From contig NZ_CP106841.1 in NCBI RefSeq assembly GCF_027557445.1, positions 606,001-670,000 on the forward strand: a DNA stretch of 64,000 nt, in the 5' to 3' direction. The stretch is from Paenalcaligenes faecalis (GTDB taxonomy: Bacteria > Pseudomonadota > Gammaproteobacteria > Burkholderiales > Burkholderiaceae_B). A model generated the notes under the pieces. That model did no database searches. It was given only the letters and a program-made list of their open reading frames with translations, and was not told where the DNA came from. Position 1 is the first letter of the stretch. The number at the start of each line of letters is the position of its first letter. Shown here in pieces: positions 21,045 through 28,870 of the stretch. Position numbers and translations under genes: made by a program.

Positions 21045-22880
21045 ATGAATCGCTTGCTTTTAGTGGTTGTGGTAGGCGCATTGGCCTTATTGCCGCAACT
21101 CAATGTTGTGCCCGAATTTTGGATTACTCAACTGAACTACATAGGCCTTAGCAGCTTAGTGGTATTAGGCTTGGTTTTATTAACGGGCGTGGGTGGTTTG
21201 ACTTCGTTTGGTCAGGCTGCCTTTGTAGGGATCGGTGCTTATACAACGGCATACCTAACAACTCGTATGGGTTGGTCACCATGGATGACTCTTTTAGTCG
21301 CTTTGGCTTTGACCTTGGTTTTCGCCGGTATTATTGGTGCGATTACACTGCGCTTGTCAGGTCATTATTTGCCTTTGGGCACCATTGCTTGGTCTTTATC
21401 CTTGTACTATTTGTTTGGTAACTTAGGGTTTTTAGGTCAGCATGATGGTATTTCTGGTATTGCGCCTTTATCTGTCTTTGGGATATCCCTAGGGGTGGGG
21501 CGTAATATGTATTATTTAGTGTGGCTGTTTGTGCTGCTTAGCTTATTGCTAACTCATAACCTATTACACTCACGCCCTGGTCGTGCTATTCGTGCCTTGA
21601 AAAATGGCAGCAGTATGGCCGAATCGTTTGGTGTGAACATGGCGAACTACAAAGTTATTATCTTTGTGTACGCGGCTTTACTCGCTTGTGTGTCGGGTTG
21701 GCTTTATGCTCACCTACAGCGTGCCGTGAGCCCAAGTCCATTTGGTCTAAACTACAGCATTGAATATTTATTCATGGCTGTAGTGGGCGGTGCAGGTAGC
21801 GTGTGGGGGGCGGTTTTAGGTTCAGCGGCAATTCTCACCTTAAAAGATCAACTACAAAACTGGTTGCCACGTTTGTTTGATACAACCGCTAACTTCGAGT
21901 TGATTGTATTTGGTTTGCTCATGATCTTTATTCTGCAATACGCAGGAAATGGGTTATGGCCAATCTTGGCTAAAGCTTGGTCTGCGGTAACGGGTGGTGT
22001 GAAACAGCGCCGTATGGAACCCCCTCCTGTAGCAGAAGCGCTGGTACAGCGAACTCGTCCAGAAAAAGGGTCTTTGGTACTAGAGTTAGATAAAGCACGT
22101 AAACAGTTTGGTGGTTTGGTGGCTGTTAATGACATCAGCTTCAAATTGCATGCGGGTGAGATCATGGGGCTAATTGGTCCTAATGGTGCGGGTAAATCCA
22201 CGACCTTTAACTTGATTACTGGTGTGCTTCCTTTAACTGCTGGTGACATTCGATTCCAAGGTCAACGTATTGATAATTTGCGTGCCCGAGACATTGCCCG
22301 TTTAGGAATTGGACGTACTTTCCAACACGTTCAGCTTATTCCTACGATGACAGTGCTTGAAAACGTGGCGTTAGGTGCTCACTTGCGTCGTAATGTAGGG
22401 GTGGTTTCTGCGGCCCTGTATACTGATCGTCGCAGCGAGGCAGAACTTCTGCACGAAGCCGCAGTACAGCTAGAGCGAGTCGGCTTGGGTGATTACTTGT
22501 ACGAAGAGGCCGGTAATTTAGCTTTAGGCCAACAACGTATTTTAGAAATTGCGCGTGCTTTGGCTGCTGACCCTGTATTGCTGCTGCTTGATGAACCTGC
22601 GGCAGGCTTGCGTTATAAAGAAAAGCAAGAGTTAGCCCAAGTCTTAAATCAGCTAAGTGTAGAGGGTATGAGTATCTTGTTGGTTGAGCACGATATGGAT
22701 TTCGTGATGAATTTGACTGACCACCTGGTTGTTATGGACTTTGGTACAAAGCTAGCCGAAGGCGAGCCTACAGAGATTCAACAGAATCCAGCGGTACTGC
22801 AGGCTTACCTAGGCGGTATTGATGATGACTTTGATGAAGATGAGTTGGCGGGTGTAGCCCCCACAAAGGAGGCCGTATGA
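21045..22880 (+). CDS. livM-livG: Fused LivM permease and LivG ATP-binding protein
   Basis: A 611-residue fusion. Residues 1-320 are a LivM permease (GVGGLTSFGQAAFVGIGAYT, the LivM signature; GRAIRALKNGSSMAESFGVN coupling loop; VVGGAGSVWGAVLGSAAI). Residues about 345-600 are the LivG ATPase: Walker A GPNGAGKST (about 378-386), Q-loop IGRTFQHVQLIP, signature LALGQQRILEIARAL (LivG-type, without SGG), Walker B LLLLDEPAAGL and H-loop LLVEHDMDF. ATG 21045 follows AAGGA; the 21027 start adds six residues overlapping livH. The fusion replaces separate livM and livG genes. The stop overlaps livF (ATGA). Confidence 0.92.
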   Translation: MNRLLLVVVVGALALLPQLNVVPEFWITQLNYIGLSSLVVLGLVLLTGVGGLTSFGQAAFVGIGAYTTAYLTTRMGWSPWMTLLVALALTLVFAGIIGAITLRLSGHYLPLGTIAWSLSLYYLFGNLGFLGQHDGISGIAPLSVFGISLGVGRNMYYLVWLFVLLSLLLTHNLLHSRPGRAIRALKNGSSMAESFGVNMANYKVIIFVYAALLACVSGWLYAHLQRAVSPSPFGLNYSIEYLFMAVVGGAGSVWGAVLGSAAILTLKDQLQNWLPRLFDTTANFELIVFGLLMIFILQYAGNGLWPILAKAWSAVTGGVKQRRMEPPPVAEALVQRTRPEKGSLVLELDKARKQFGGLVAVNDISFKLHAGEIMGLIGPNGAGKSTTFNLITGVLPLTAGDIRFQGQRIDNLRARDIARLGIGRTFQHVQLIPTMTVLENVALGAHLRRNVGVVSAALYTDRRSEAELLHEAAVQLERVGLGDYLYEEAGNLALGQQRILEIARALAADPVLLLLDEPAAGLRYKEKQELAQVLNQLSVEGMSILLVEHDMDFVMNLTDHLVVMDFGTKLAEGEPTEIQQNPAVLQAYLGGIDDDFDEDELAGVAPTKEAV

Positions 22881-23626
22881 TGCAGCCACTCTTAGAGGTA
22901 AAAAGCCTAAATGCACAATATGGCAAGGTAAGTGCTCTAAATAATGCCAATATTGTGGTGCTTCCGGGTAGTATCGTGACGGTGATTGGGGGTAACGGGG
23001 CTGGAAAGTCAACCATGTTGAACTCGATTATGGGTAACTTACCGGCCACAGGGCGCAGCGATGGGGATGTGGTTTATGATCGTCGTGCCGTAAATGGATG
23101 GCAAGTCGAAAGACGAGTATCCGAAGGCCTTTGTTTGGTTCCCGAGAGTCGTGAGTTGTTCGCAAGTATGTCCGTCGAAGACAACCTATTATTAGGTGGT
23201 TTTAGATTGTATCGTCAGCGCATTAGTGGTTGGCGCGATACGATGGATGAGGTCTACGAGTTATTCCCTCGCCTCAAAGAGCGTCGTACACAGCAAGCCG
23301 GGACGTTATCAGGCGGTGAACGTCAAATGTTGGCAGTAGGGCGGGCTTTAATGTCTCGTCCTAAACTGCTTATGCTTGATGAGCCTAGCCTAGGTTTAGC
23401 ACCACGTATTGTGCGTGAGATCTTTTTGATTATCGCGCGCTTGCGTCGTACAGGGGTCTCTATTTTACTTGTTGAGCAAAATGCCCGTGCTGCCTTGCAG
23501 GTTGCAGATTATGGATATGTACTTGAAACAGGTGAGATTGTGCTAGAAGGGCCTGCCGCTGATCTAAGTGATAACCCACGAGTGATTGAAAGTTACTTGG
23601 GTTTAGGACACAAAGATAAAGAGTAA
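22877..23626 (+). CDS. livF: Branched-chain amino acid ABC transporter ATP-binding protein LivF
   Basis: Second ATPase of the importer, 249 residues. Motifs are complete: Walker A GGNGAGKST, Q-loop region VPESRELFASMSVEDNLLL, signature TLSGGERQMLAVGRAL, Walker B LLMLDEPSLGLAP and the LLVEQNARAAL switch. It is translationally coupled to the fused permease/ATPase. It is the intact counterpart of the eroded paralogue encoded on the opposite strand at 23676-24359. The operon ends at the hairpin 23642-23669. Confidence 0.95.
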   Translation: MMQPLLEVKSLNAQYGKVSALNNANIVVLPGSIVTVIGGNGAGKSTMLNSIMGNLPATGRSDGDVVYDRRAVNGWQVERRVSEGLCLVPESRELFASMSVEDNLLLGGFRLYRQRISGWRDTMDEVYELFPRLKERRTQQAGTLSGGERQMLAVGRALMSRPKLLMLDEPSLGLAPRIVREIFLIIARLRRTGVSILLVEQNARAALQVADYGYVLETGEIVLEGPAADLSDNPRVIESYLGLGHKDKE

Positions 23627-23641
23627 GGGTGGGTCTTAAAT

Positions 23642-23669
23642 AAAAAACACGGCTTAGGCCGTGTTTTTT
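23642..23669. terminator. Bidirectional terminator after livF
   Basis: A perfect 12-bp repeat AAAAAACACGGC / GCCGTGTTTTTT closes over the loop TTAG. It serves livF on the plus strand and the LivF-like gene on the minus strand. Confidence 0.9.
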
Positions 23670-23675
23670 TATTGT

Positions 23676-24359
23676 TTATGCTGAAATAGGGTGATTGTGA
23701 TGGATCTCGTATAGATTTGCTCTACCATTTTTTATGCAGTAGAGGCGATCAGCGAGGCTGGCCGCAAAGGGTTTGTTGGACTCATTTAAAATGAGTGTGT
23801 AGCCCCGCTCTTTAAGTTGTTTGAGTAGTGTTGTTACCGAAGATTGAATCGCGGGACAAAAATCAGCATACAGGTCATGTAGCACGATAATATCAGCACC
23901 TGTACGTAAGACTCGGGCCAGAGCAAGTAGCTGCTGCTCCCCAGGGCTAAGGCGCGTGCAAGGGGCTTCTTTTTGTTGAGCCAAAATAGGGAATAAGTCA
24001 TAGATTTCCGTCAACGACAATCCACCACCTAGGCTATGTCTTTCTAGAGGTAAAAGAAGGTTTTCTTGGCAGGACAACCCGTAAACTAATCCCGTGTCTT
24101 TAGAGCACAGCGTCATACCTAAATCAGGTACGCGTTGTGCGGCTAAATGGATGGCTTCGGTTTGATGAATCCGTATAGAGCCTTGGCGATCTGTATTGAC
24201 ACCTAAAAGGCTGTCTAACAGAGAAAGTTGAGAGTCTTTGCAAGCAGAGACTAGGGCGATCATTTCGCCCTGTTTAGCGCTTAAATTAAAGTCTTCAATG
24301 ATGGGCTTTTTATTATGCCAGACATGTAAATGCCGAATTTCTAGTGCCGTTTTACTCAT
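23676..24359 (-). CDS. LivF-like ABC protein with degenerate ATPase motifs
   Basis: A 227-residue open frame that aligns along its whole length to LivF-type ATPases but has lost the catalytic residues. The Walker A position (residues 36-47) reads LVSACKDSQLSL instead of a GxxGxGKST loop, with Gln44 in place of the lysine. The Walker B/catalytic Glu segment reads IIVLHDLYADFCP instead of LMLDEPSLGLAP. The switch segment reads LILNESNKPFAA instead of LLVEQN. A recognisable signature remains (RLSPGEQQLLALARVL). The frame is uninterrupted and has a good ribosome site (AGGAAAG), so it may be a maintained pseudo-ATPase or an early pseudogene. It sits downstream of nth on the same strand. Confidence 0.8.
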   Translation of the reverse strand: MSKTALEIRHLHVWHNKKPIIEDFNLSAKQGEMIALVSACKDSQLSLLDSLLGVNTDRQGSIRIHQTEAIHLAAQRVPDLGMTLCSKDTGLVYGLSCQENLLLPLERHSLGGGLSLTEIYDLFPILAQQKEAPCTRLSPGEQQLLALARVLRTGADIIVLHDLYADFCPAIQSSVTTLLKQLKERGYTLILNESNKPFAASLADRLYCIKNGRANLYEIHHNHPISA

Positions 24360-24444
24360 TTTTCTTTCCTATTGAGGAAAAATGACCAGTGATGCGTTTA
24401 TTATGCAGTGCAACACAAAAAACGGCTATGCGGGTTTTACATAG

Positions 24445-25086
24445 CTAGGACTTGCCCTTAGTCTTTTCTTTGTATTCGCATAAGTCCGCAATGCCACACT
24501 GAGGGCATTTGGGAGTGCGAGCAACGCAAATATAGCGACCATGCAAAATGAGCCAATGATGAGCGTCTAATAGAAACTCTTTGGGTACTAGGCGCATGAG
24601 ACGGTCCTCGACCTCACGCACATTTTTGCCTTTAGCAATGCCTGTTCGATTAGAGACTCGAAAAATATGGGTGTCTACTGCCATGGCATATTGTCCAAAG
24701 GCGGTATTGAGCACTACATTCGCCGTTTTACGTCCAACCCCAGGTAGGGCTTCTAGTTGTTCGCGAGTGTCTGGAACCTCACCATTAAAGTGCTCGATGA
24801 GCAATTCACAGGTGCGAATGACATTTTTGGCCTTAGTTTTATAGAGACCAATACTTTTAATACACTCAGTAAGCCCATCTATCCCCAGTTCTAGTATGCC
24901 TTCGGGAGAGCCATGGGTGGGAAAGAATCGACGGGTGGCGATATTGACCGAGACGTCTGTGGCCTGAGCAGACAAAATAACAGCAATGAGTAATTGAAAG
25001 GTATTTTCGTATTCTAGCTCGGTCGTAGGGTGCGGATTAGCGGCTCTAAGACGAGAAAAAATTTCAGTACGTATCTCACGGTTCAT
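24445..25086 (-). CDS. nth: Endonuclease III
   Basis: DNA glycosylase/AP lyase removing oxidised pyrimidines. The 213 residues carry the helix-hairpin-helix LEALPGVGRKTANVV (catalytic lysine in GRKTA, about 120), the catalytic aspartate in AVDTHIFRVSNR (about 138) and the C-terminal [4Fe-4S] motif C-x6-C-x2-C-x5-C (CVARTPKCPQCGIADLC). Length is typical. It lies 19 bases after rsxB, a conserved pairing. Confidence 0.97.
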   Translation of the reverse strand: MNREIRTEIFSRLRAANPHPTTELEYENTFQLLIAVILSAQATDVSVNIATRRFFPTHGSPEGILELGIDGLTECIKSIGLYKTKAKNVIRTCELLIEHFNGEVPDTREQLEALPGVGRKTANVVLNTAFGQYAMAVDTHIFRVSNRTGIAKGKNVREVEDRLMRLVPKEFLLDAHHWLILHGRYICVARTPKCPQCGIADLCEYKEKTKGKS

Positions 25087-25105
25087 AAGGCTAACTATTT
25101 TTCAA

Positions 25106-25729
25106 TTAAGACTGACGGCGGGCGCGTGCCTTGGCTAATACATCGGCAATTGTGGCTTTGCGGTGTGTAGAAGAATCGGCTTGTGTACTCACTTTAGGTT
25201 TGTTGGCCAGTACACGGGCAGCAACGGATGCGGATTCATCATGTTTTAGTGCTAAGCGTTGCTCTCGTAACTGAAAGTGCTGGCGAGCAGCTTGGGCTAG
25301 CTCATCAGTCCATTCTCTATCAATAGGTTGCATTTCTATGCAGTCCACCGGACAGGGGGCAAGGCAGAGATCGCAGCCTGTGCAGCGGTCAGCTAACACG
25401 GTATGCATGAGTTTATTGGCCCCTACAATTGCGTCCACTGGACAGGCTTGTATGCATAACGTACAGCCAATGCAGTGCTCTTCATCAATCACGGCGACAG
25501 TAGGAGGGCTATGAGTGCCGCACTCAGGATCTAGCTCTTGAATGGCTTGGTGAGTAATTTGAGCCAGTAGGGCAATCCCTGCACTGCCTCCTGGTGGACA
25601 GCGATTAATGGCTTCGTTGTCTATGGCAATCGCTTGAGCATAGGGCAAACACGCATCATAACCGCACCGAGTACATTGGGTTTGCGGTAAGACTGCGTCG
25701 ATACGTTGTATGAGTTCGGAGGTGTGCAT
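25106..25729 (-). CDS. rsxB: Electron transport complex protein RsxB/RnfB
   Basis: Iron-sulfur protein of the RnfB family, 207 residues. The N-terminal domain has the 4Fe-4S module QTQCTRCGYDACLPYAQA, followed by two ferredoxin CxxCxxCxxxCP motifs (CIGCTLCIQACPVD and CTGCDLCLAPCPVD). The membrane segment of canonical RnfB is absent and no other rsx genes are adjacent, so this is the stand-alone betaproteobacterial form whose partners are unknown. The ATG at 25729 is four bases after the T-run of a terminator hairpin (25734-25753), leaving no Shine-Dalgarno; a TTG at 25747 lies inside that hairpin. The start is therefore uncertain. Confidence 0.87.
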   Translation of the reverse strand: MHTSELIQRIDAVLPQTQCTRCGYDACLPYAQAIAIDNEAINRCPPGGSAGIALLAQITHQAIQELDPECGTHSPPTVAVIDEEHCIGCTLCIQACPVDAIVGANKLMHTVLADRCTGCDLCLAPCPVDCIEMQPIDREWTDELAQAARQHFQLREQRLALKHDESASVAARVLANKPKVSTQADSSTHRKATIADVLAKARARRQS

Positions 25730-25733
25730 AATG

Positions 25734-25753
25734 AAAAAGGGGGCCAAGCCCCC
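25734..25753 (-). terminator. Intrinsic terminator after phaZ, abutting the rsxB start
   Basis: On the minus strand GGGGGC-TTG-GCCCCC is followed immediately by TTTTT. It lies 21 bases past the phaZ stop and ends four bases before the rsxB ATG, so it doubles as the entire visible leader of rsxB. Confidence 0.75.
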
Positions 25754-25774
25754 TGTTTTGCCAAAACCGAATGG

Positions 25775-26995
25775 TTAGGCGTTTTTCTGAATAAAGTCTT
25801 TGACTAATAGGTAAATGTTATTACGCCAACGACGACCGGAGAAAATACCGTAGTGGCCACTGCCCATTGCGGTATGGTGCTGTTTTTTGGACTCGGGAAT
25901 GTTTTCACATAGAGTTTGGGCGGCGCGAGTTTGATTTAAACCAGAGATATCGTCTAATTCACCTTCAATGGTGAATAGGGCGGTTTTAGTAATAGCGGCC
26001 GGCGTTACAAATTCGCCATCGACTTCCCAAGTACCTCTTGGTAAGGCGTGCTCTTGGAAAACAATTCGGATCGTATCTAGGTAGAACTCAGCTGGCATAT
26101 CTAAAACAGCATTGTACTCATCATAGAAACGGCGATGGGATTCCGCATCATCATCTTGCCCTTTGACTAAGTGGTTGTAGAAGTCATAGTGGGAGGACAT
26201 ATGGCGATCTGGGTTCATGGCGATAAAGCCAATGTGTTGCAGAAAGCCTGGGTAAACACGACGACCAGCCCCTGCATAACGAGCAGGCACACGCTGAATT
26301 AAGTTATTTTCAAACCAGCTATATGGTTTGGTGGTAGCCAAACGGTTTACTTGAGTGGGTGATTCGCGAGTATCAACCGGCCCCCCCATTAACGTGAGAC
26401 TTTTTGGCACATGGGGGCTGTTGCGTGCCGACATCAATGACACTGCAGCCAATACTGGCACCGTGGGCTGACAGACGGCGATAACATGTACATCGTCATC
26501 TAAAAACTCAAGGAAATGTTCTACATAGCGTACATAGTCATTGAGATGAAAAGGGCCAGCAGATAACGGCACCATGCGAGCGTCAATCCAGTCTGTAATA
26601 TAGACATCGTGATCAACCAGCATAGTACGGACTGTGTCGCGCAGTAGCGTGGCATGATGCCCCGACATCGGGGCGACGATTAGCACCTTAGGTTCTTTTT
26701 TCTTTAGGCCTTCACGCTCGAAATGCACTAAGTTACAGAAAGGTAAGTGATGGACTGTTTCGTCTTTAACGGGTATTGTTTTTCCGTCTTTTTCAATAGA
26801 GGGGATATCCCACAGTGGTTTTTCGTATTCTTTGCCCAAACGGTGCAAAAGCTCGTAGCCTGCAGCCAGTTGTTTGGAGAGGGGCGTGTAAGCCCATGGG
26901 CTATAAGGATGGGTTAGAAGCTGTGCGTTGGAGCCTGAAAAAGCAGCCAGCGGCGATAAAAACGAACGTTGTAGTTCGTGTAAGTCATACAGCAT
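25775..26995 (-). CDS. phaZ: Intracellular polyhydroxyalkanoate depolymerase
   Basis: Cytoplasmic depolymerase that mobilises stored PHA/PHB granules. The 406-residue alpha/beta-hydrolase starts MLYDLHELQRSFLSPLAAF and contains KVLIVAPMSGHHATLLRDTV, the DVYITDWIDAR stretch typical of PhaZ1, and the nucleophile elbow VIAVCQPTVP with catalytic Cys175 replacing serine. Family length is about 400-415. It is preceded on the strand by fdxA (29-base gap) and followed by a strong hairpin. No phaC or phasin gene is in the window. Confidence 0.93.
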   Translation of the reverse strand: MLYDLHELQRSFLSPLAAFSGSNAQLLTHPYSPWAYTPLSKQLAAGYELLHRLGKEYEKPLWDIPSIEKDGKTIPVKDETVHHLPFCNLVHFEREGLKKKEPKVLIVAPMSGHHATLLRDTVRTMLVDHDVYITDWIDARMVPLSAGPFHLNDYVRYVEHFLEFLDDDVHVIAVCQPTVPVLAAVSLMSARNSPHVPKSLTLMGGPVDTRESPTQVNRLATTKPYSWFENNLIQRVPARYAGAGRRVYPGFLQHIGFIAMNPDRHMSSHYDFYNHLVKGQDDDAESHRRFYDEYNAVLDMPAEFYLDTIRIVFQEHALPRGTWEVDGEFVTPAAITKTALFTIEGELDDISGLNQTRAAQTLCENIPESKKQHHTAMGSGHYGIFSGRRWRNNIYLLVKDFIQKNA

Positions 26996-27024
26996 AATGG
27001 TGCCCTTGTGTGCAAAGTGATTTT

Positions 27025-27348
27025 TTAACGCTCTAGATATTGCAGTTTATCTGCAACCCCATTCCAATTATCGGCATCGGGTAAGGGGTCTTTAGAGCGA
27101 TTGATCATGCCGAAAATAGGAGTGAGCTCTGCATTCAACTCAATATATTGGAGTTGATCGGCAGGAACGTCCTCTTCGGCGAAAATAGCATTGGCTGGAC
27201 ATTCAGGAATACAAACCGCACAGTCAATACATTCGTCAGGATCAATAACTAGGAAGTTAGGGCCCTCGCGAAAACAGTCTACCGGACAGACATCGACGCA
27301 ATCGGTAAATTTACATTTAATACAGTTTTCGGTGACGACGTGTGTCAT
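27025..27348 (-). CDS. fdxA: Seven-iron ferredoxin FdxA
   Basis: Electron carrier of 107 residues with the [3Fe-4S]/[4Fe-4S] arrangement: [20 protein letters not shown] and [19 protein letters not shown]. The C-terminal tail ([17 protein letters not shown]) is typical of the FdxA family. It is the first gene of the minus-strand run that continues into phaZ. Upstream, 27349-27594 is a shared divergent intergenic region with pncB. Confidence 0.95.
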   Translation of the reverse strand: MTHVVTENCIKCKFTDCVDVCPVDCFREGPNFLVIDPDECIDCAVCIPECPANAIFAEEDVPADQLQYIELNAELTPIFGMINRSKDPLPDADNWNGVADKLQYLER

Positions 27349-27594
27349 AGTGTGGCTCCAGCGTGATTCAATGCAATCAAAAGATGGTAAATGATAGTAA
27401 GGTTATCGAAAATAGACAGATTGTAAAACTATTGGTTCATTTTTTTCGATAAAAGGATCTATTTTAACGAATATATGGGCTTTAGATGGAAATTAAACCA
27501 AAGAGTCGCTTTTTGGCCCTTTAGCTTGGTATAAAACATACAATATAGCTAGAAGACTTGCAGACCGTATCCCTTTGTTTAGACTGGCGTGGCA

Positions 27595-28776
27595 ATGATT
27601 ATTACTTCCTTACTTGATACTGATTTATATAAATTTTCTATGATGCAAGTGGTATTGCATCATTTTCCCGCTGCTCAGGTTCAGTATCGCTATCAGTGCC
27701 GTACACCTAATATTGACCTACATCCTTATATAGATGAAATCCGCGCTGAGGTCAAAGCACTGTGCCAGCTTCGATTCCGCGAAGATGAGCTTAACTATCT
27801 GCGGCAGCTCCGGTTTATCAAAAGTGATTTTGTGGATTTTCTTGGTTTGTTTCACCTGCCAGAACGCTGCATTCATATTGATTACGGAGATAAACCCGGA
27901 GAACTCAGCATAGAGGTAGAGGGCTCCTGGCTACATACGATCTTATTTGAAATCCCCGTGTTAGCGATTGTGAATGAGGTGTACTTTCGCAACACCCAGC
28001 CTACACCTGATTGGGAAGAGGGACGTCAACGCCTACAACAAAAGATGCATTGGGTCTTAGATGATCCGGCCTTAGCAGACTTTAGGGTTGCAGAATACGG
28101 CACTCGACGTCGTTTTTCCAAACGTTGGCATGACGAGGTCGTTATCACCATGAAAGAGCAAATGGGTAGCCATTTTGCGGGTACAAGTAATGTTTGGATG
28201 GCAAAAAAGCATGGGGTGCTACCTTTAGGAACCATGGCCCATGAATACCTGCAAGCGTGCCAGGCGCTAGGGCCACGCCTACGAGACTCTCAAGTATTCG
28301 CTTTTGAAACTTGGGCTAAAGAATACAGAGGGGATTTAGGTATAGCCCTGTCCGATGTCTATGGGTTGGATGCGTTTCTTGCTGATTTCGATATGTATTT
28401 TTGCAAGTTATTCGATGGTGCACGCCATGACTCTGGTGATCCCTTTGTTTGGGGAGAACGTTTATTGGCTCATTACCAACAAAATCGTGTTGATCCTAGA
28501 ACAAAAACATTAATTTTTTCTGATGGACTAACCATTCCTAAGGCGATTCAGTTAGCCAAGCATTTTGCTGGACGCTGCCATGTTTCTTTTGGAATAGGCA
28601 CGAATCTGACCAACGATCTAGGGTATGAGCCTTTGCAGGTGGTGATGAAAATGGTGCGCTGTAATGGGCAACCTGTAGCAAAAGTCTCTGATGCACCTGG
28701 TAAAACGATGTGTGATGATTCAGCGTATTTGGCTTATTTACGTCAGGTTTTTGATCTGCCAGAGTATCCGGCGTAA
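27595..28776 (+). CDS. pncB: Nicotinate phosphoribosyltransferase
   Basis: PncB converts nicotinate and PRPP to nicotinate mononucleotide in NAD salvage. The 393-residue protein starts [20 protein letters not shown] and has the phospho-histidine motif [12 protein letters not shown] (His216), [12 protein letters not shown], and the PRPP/ribose-5-phosphate loops [13 protein letters not shown] and [17 protein letters not shown] at 27589 would add two residues; ATG 27595 fits the family. It seems to be a single-gene unit: relA starts 94 bases on, with a small promoter-sized gap. Confidence 0.95.
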   Translation: MIITSLLDTDLYKFSMMQVVLHHFPAAQVQYRYQCRTPNIDLHPYIDEIRAEVKALCQLRFREDELNYLRQLRFIKSDFVDFLGLFHLPERCIHIDYGDKPGELSIEVEGSWLHTILFEIPVLAIVNEVYFRNTQPTPDWEEGRQRLQQKMHWVLDDPALADFRVAEYGTRRRFSKRWHDEVVITMKEQMGSHFAGTSNVWMAKKHGVLPLGTMAHEYLQACQALGPRLRDSQVFAFETWAKEYRGDLGIALSDVYGLDAFLADFDMYFCKLFDGARHDSGDPFVWGERLLAHYQQNRVDPRTKTLIFSDGLTIPKAIQLAKHFAGRCHVSFGIGTNLTNDLGYEPLQVVMKMVRCNGQPVAKVSDAPGKTMCDDSAYLAYLRQVFDLPEYPA

Positions 28777-28870
28777 GTTATCTAGAAACCAGATATATCG
28801 TTATGTTTTTCGTTGATAGAACTAAAGGTAAGATATCTATTGTAGTGATTTCATTTGGTGTGTAGTTCTC

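Noticed and set aside
23676-24359. Possibility that the LivF-like gene is an ordinary functional LivF.
   Set aside because: Walker A lysine, Walker B aspartate and catalytic glutamate are all replaced, so it cannot hydrolyse ATP in the usual way.
27349-27594. A promoter for pncB built on TATAAA at 27530.
   Set aside because: The nearest -35-like element (TTGGCC) is only 11 bases away, too close to be a standard promoter.
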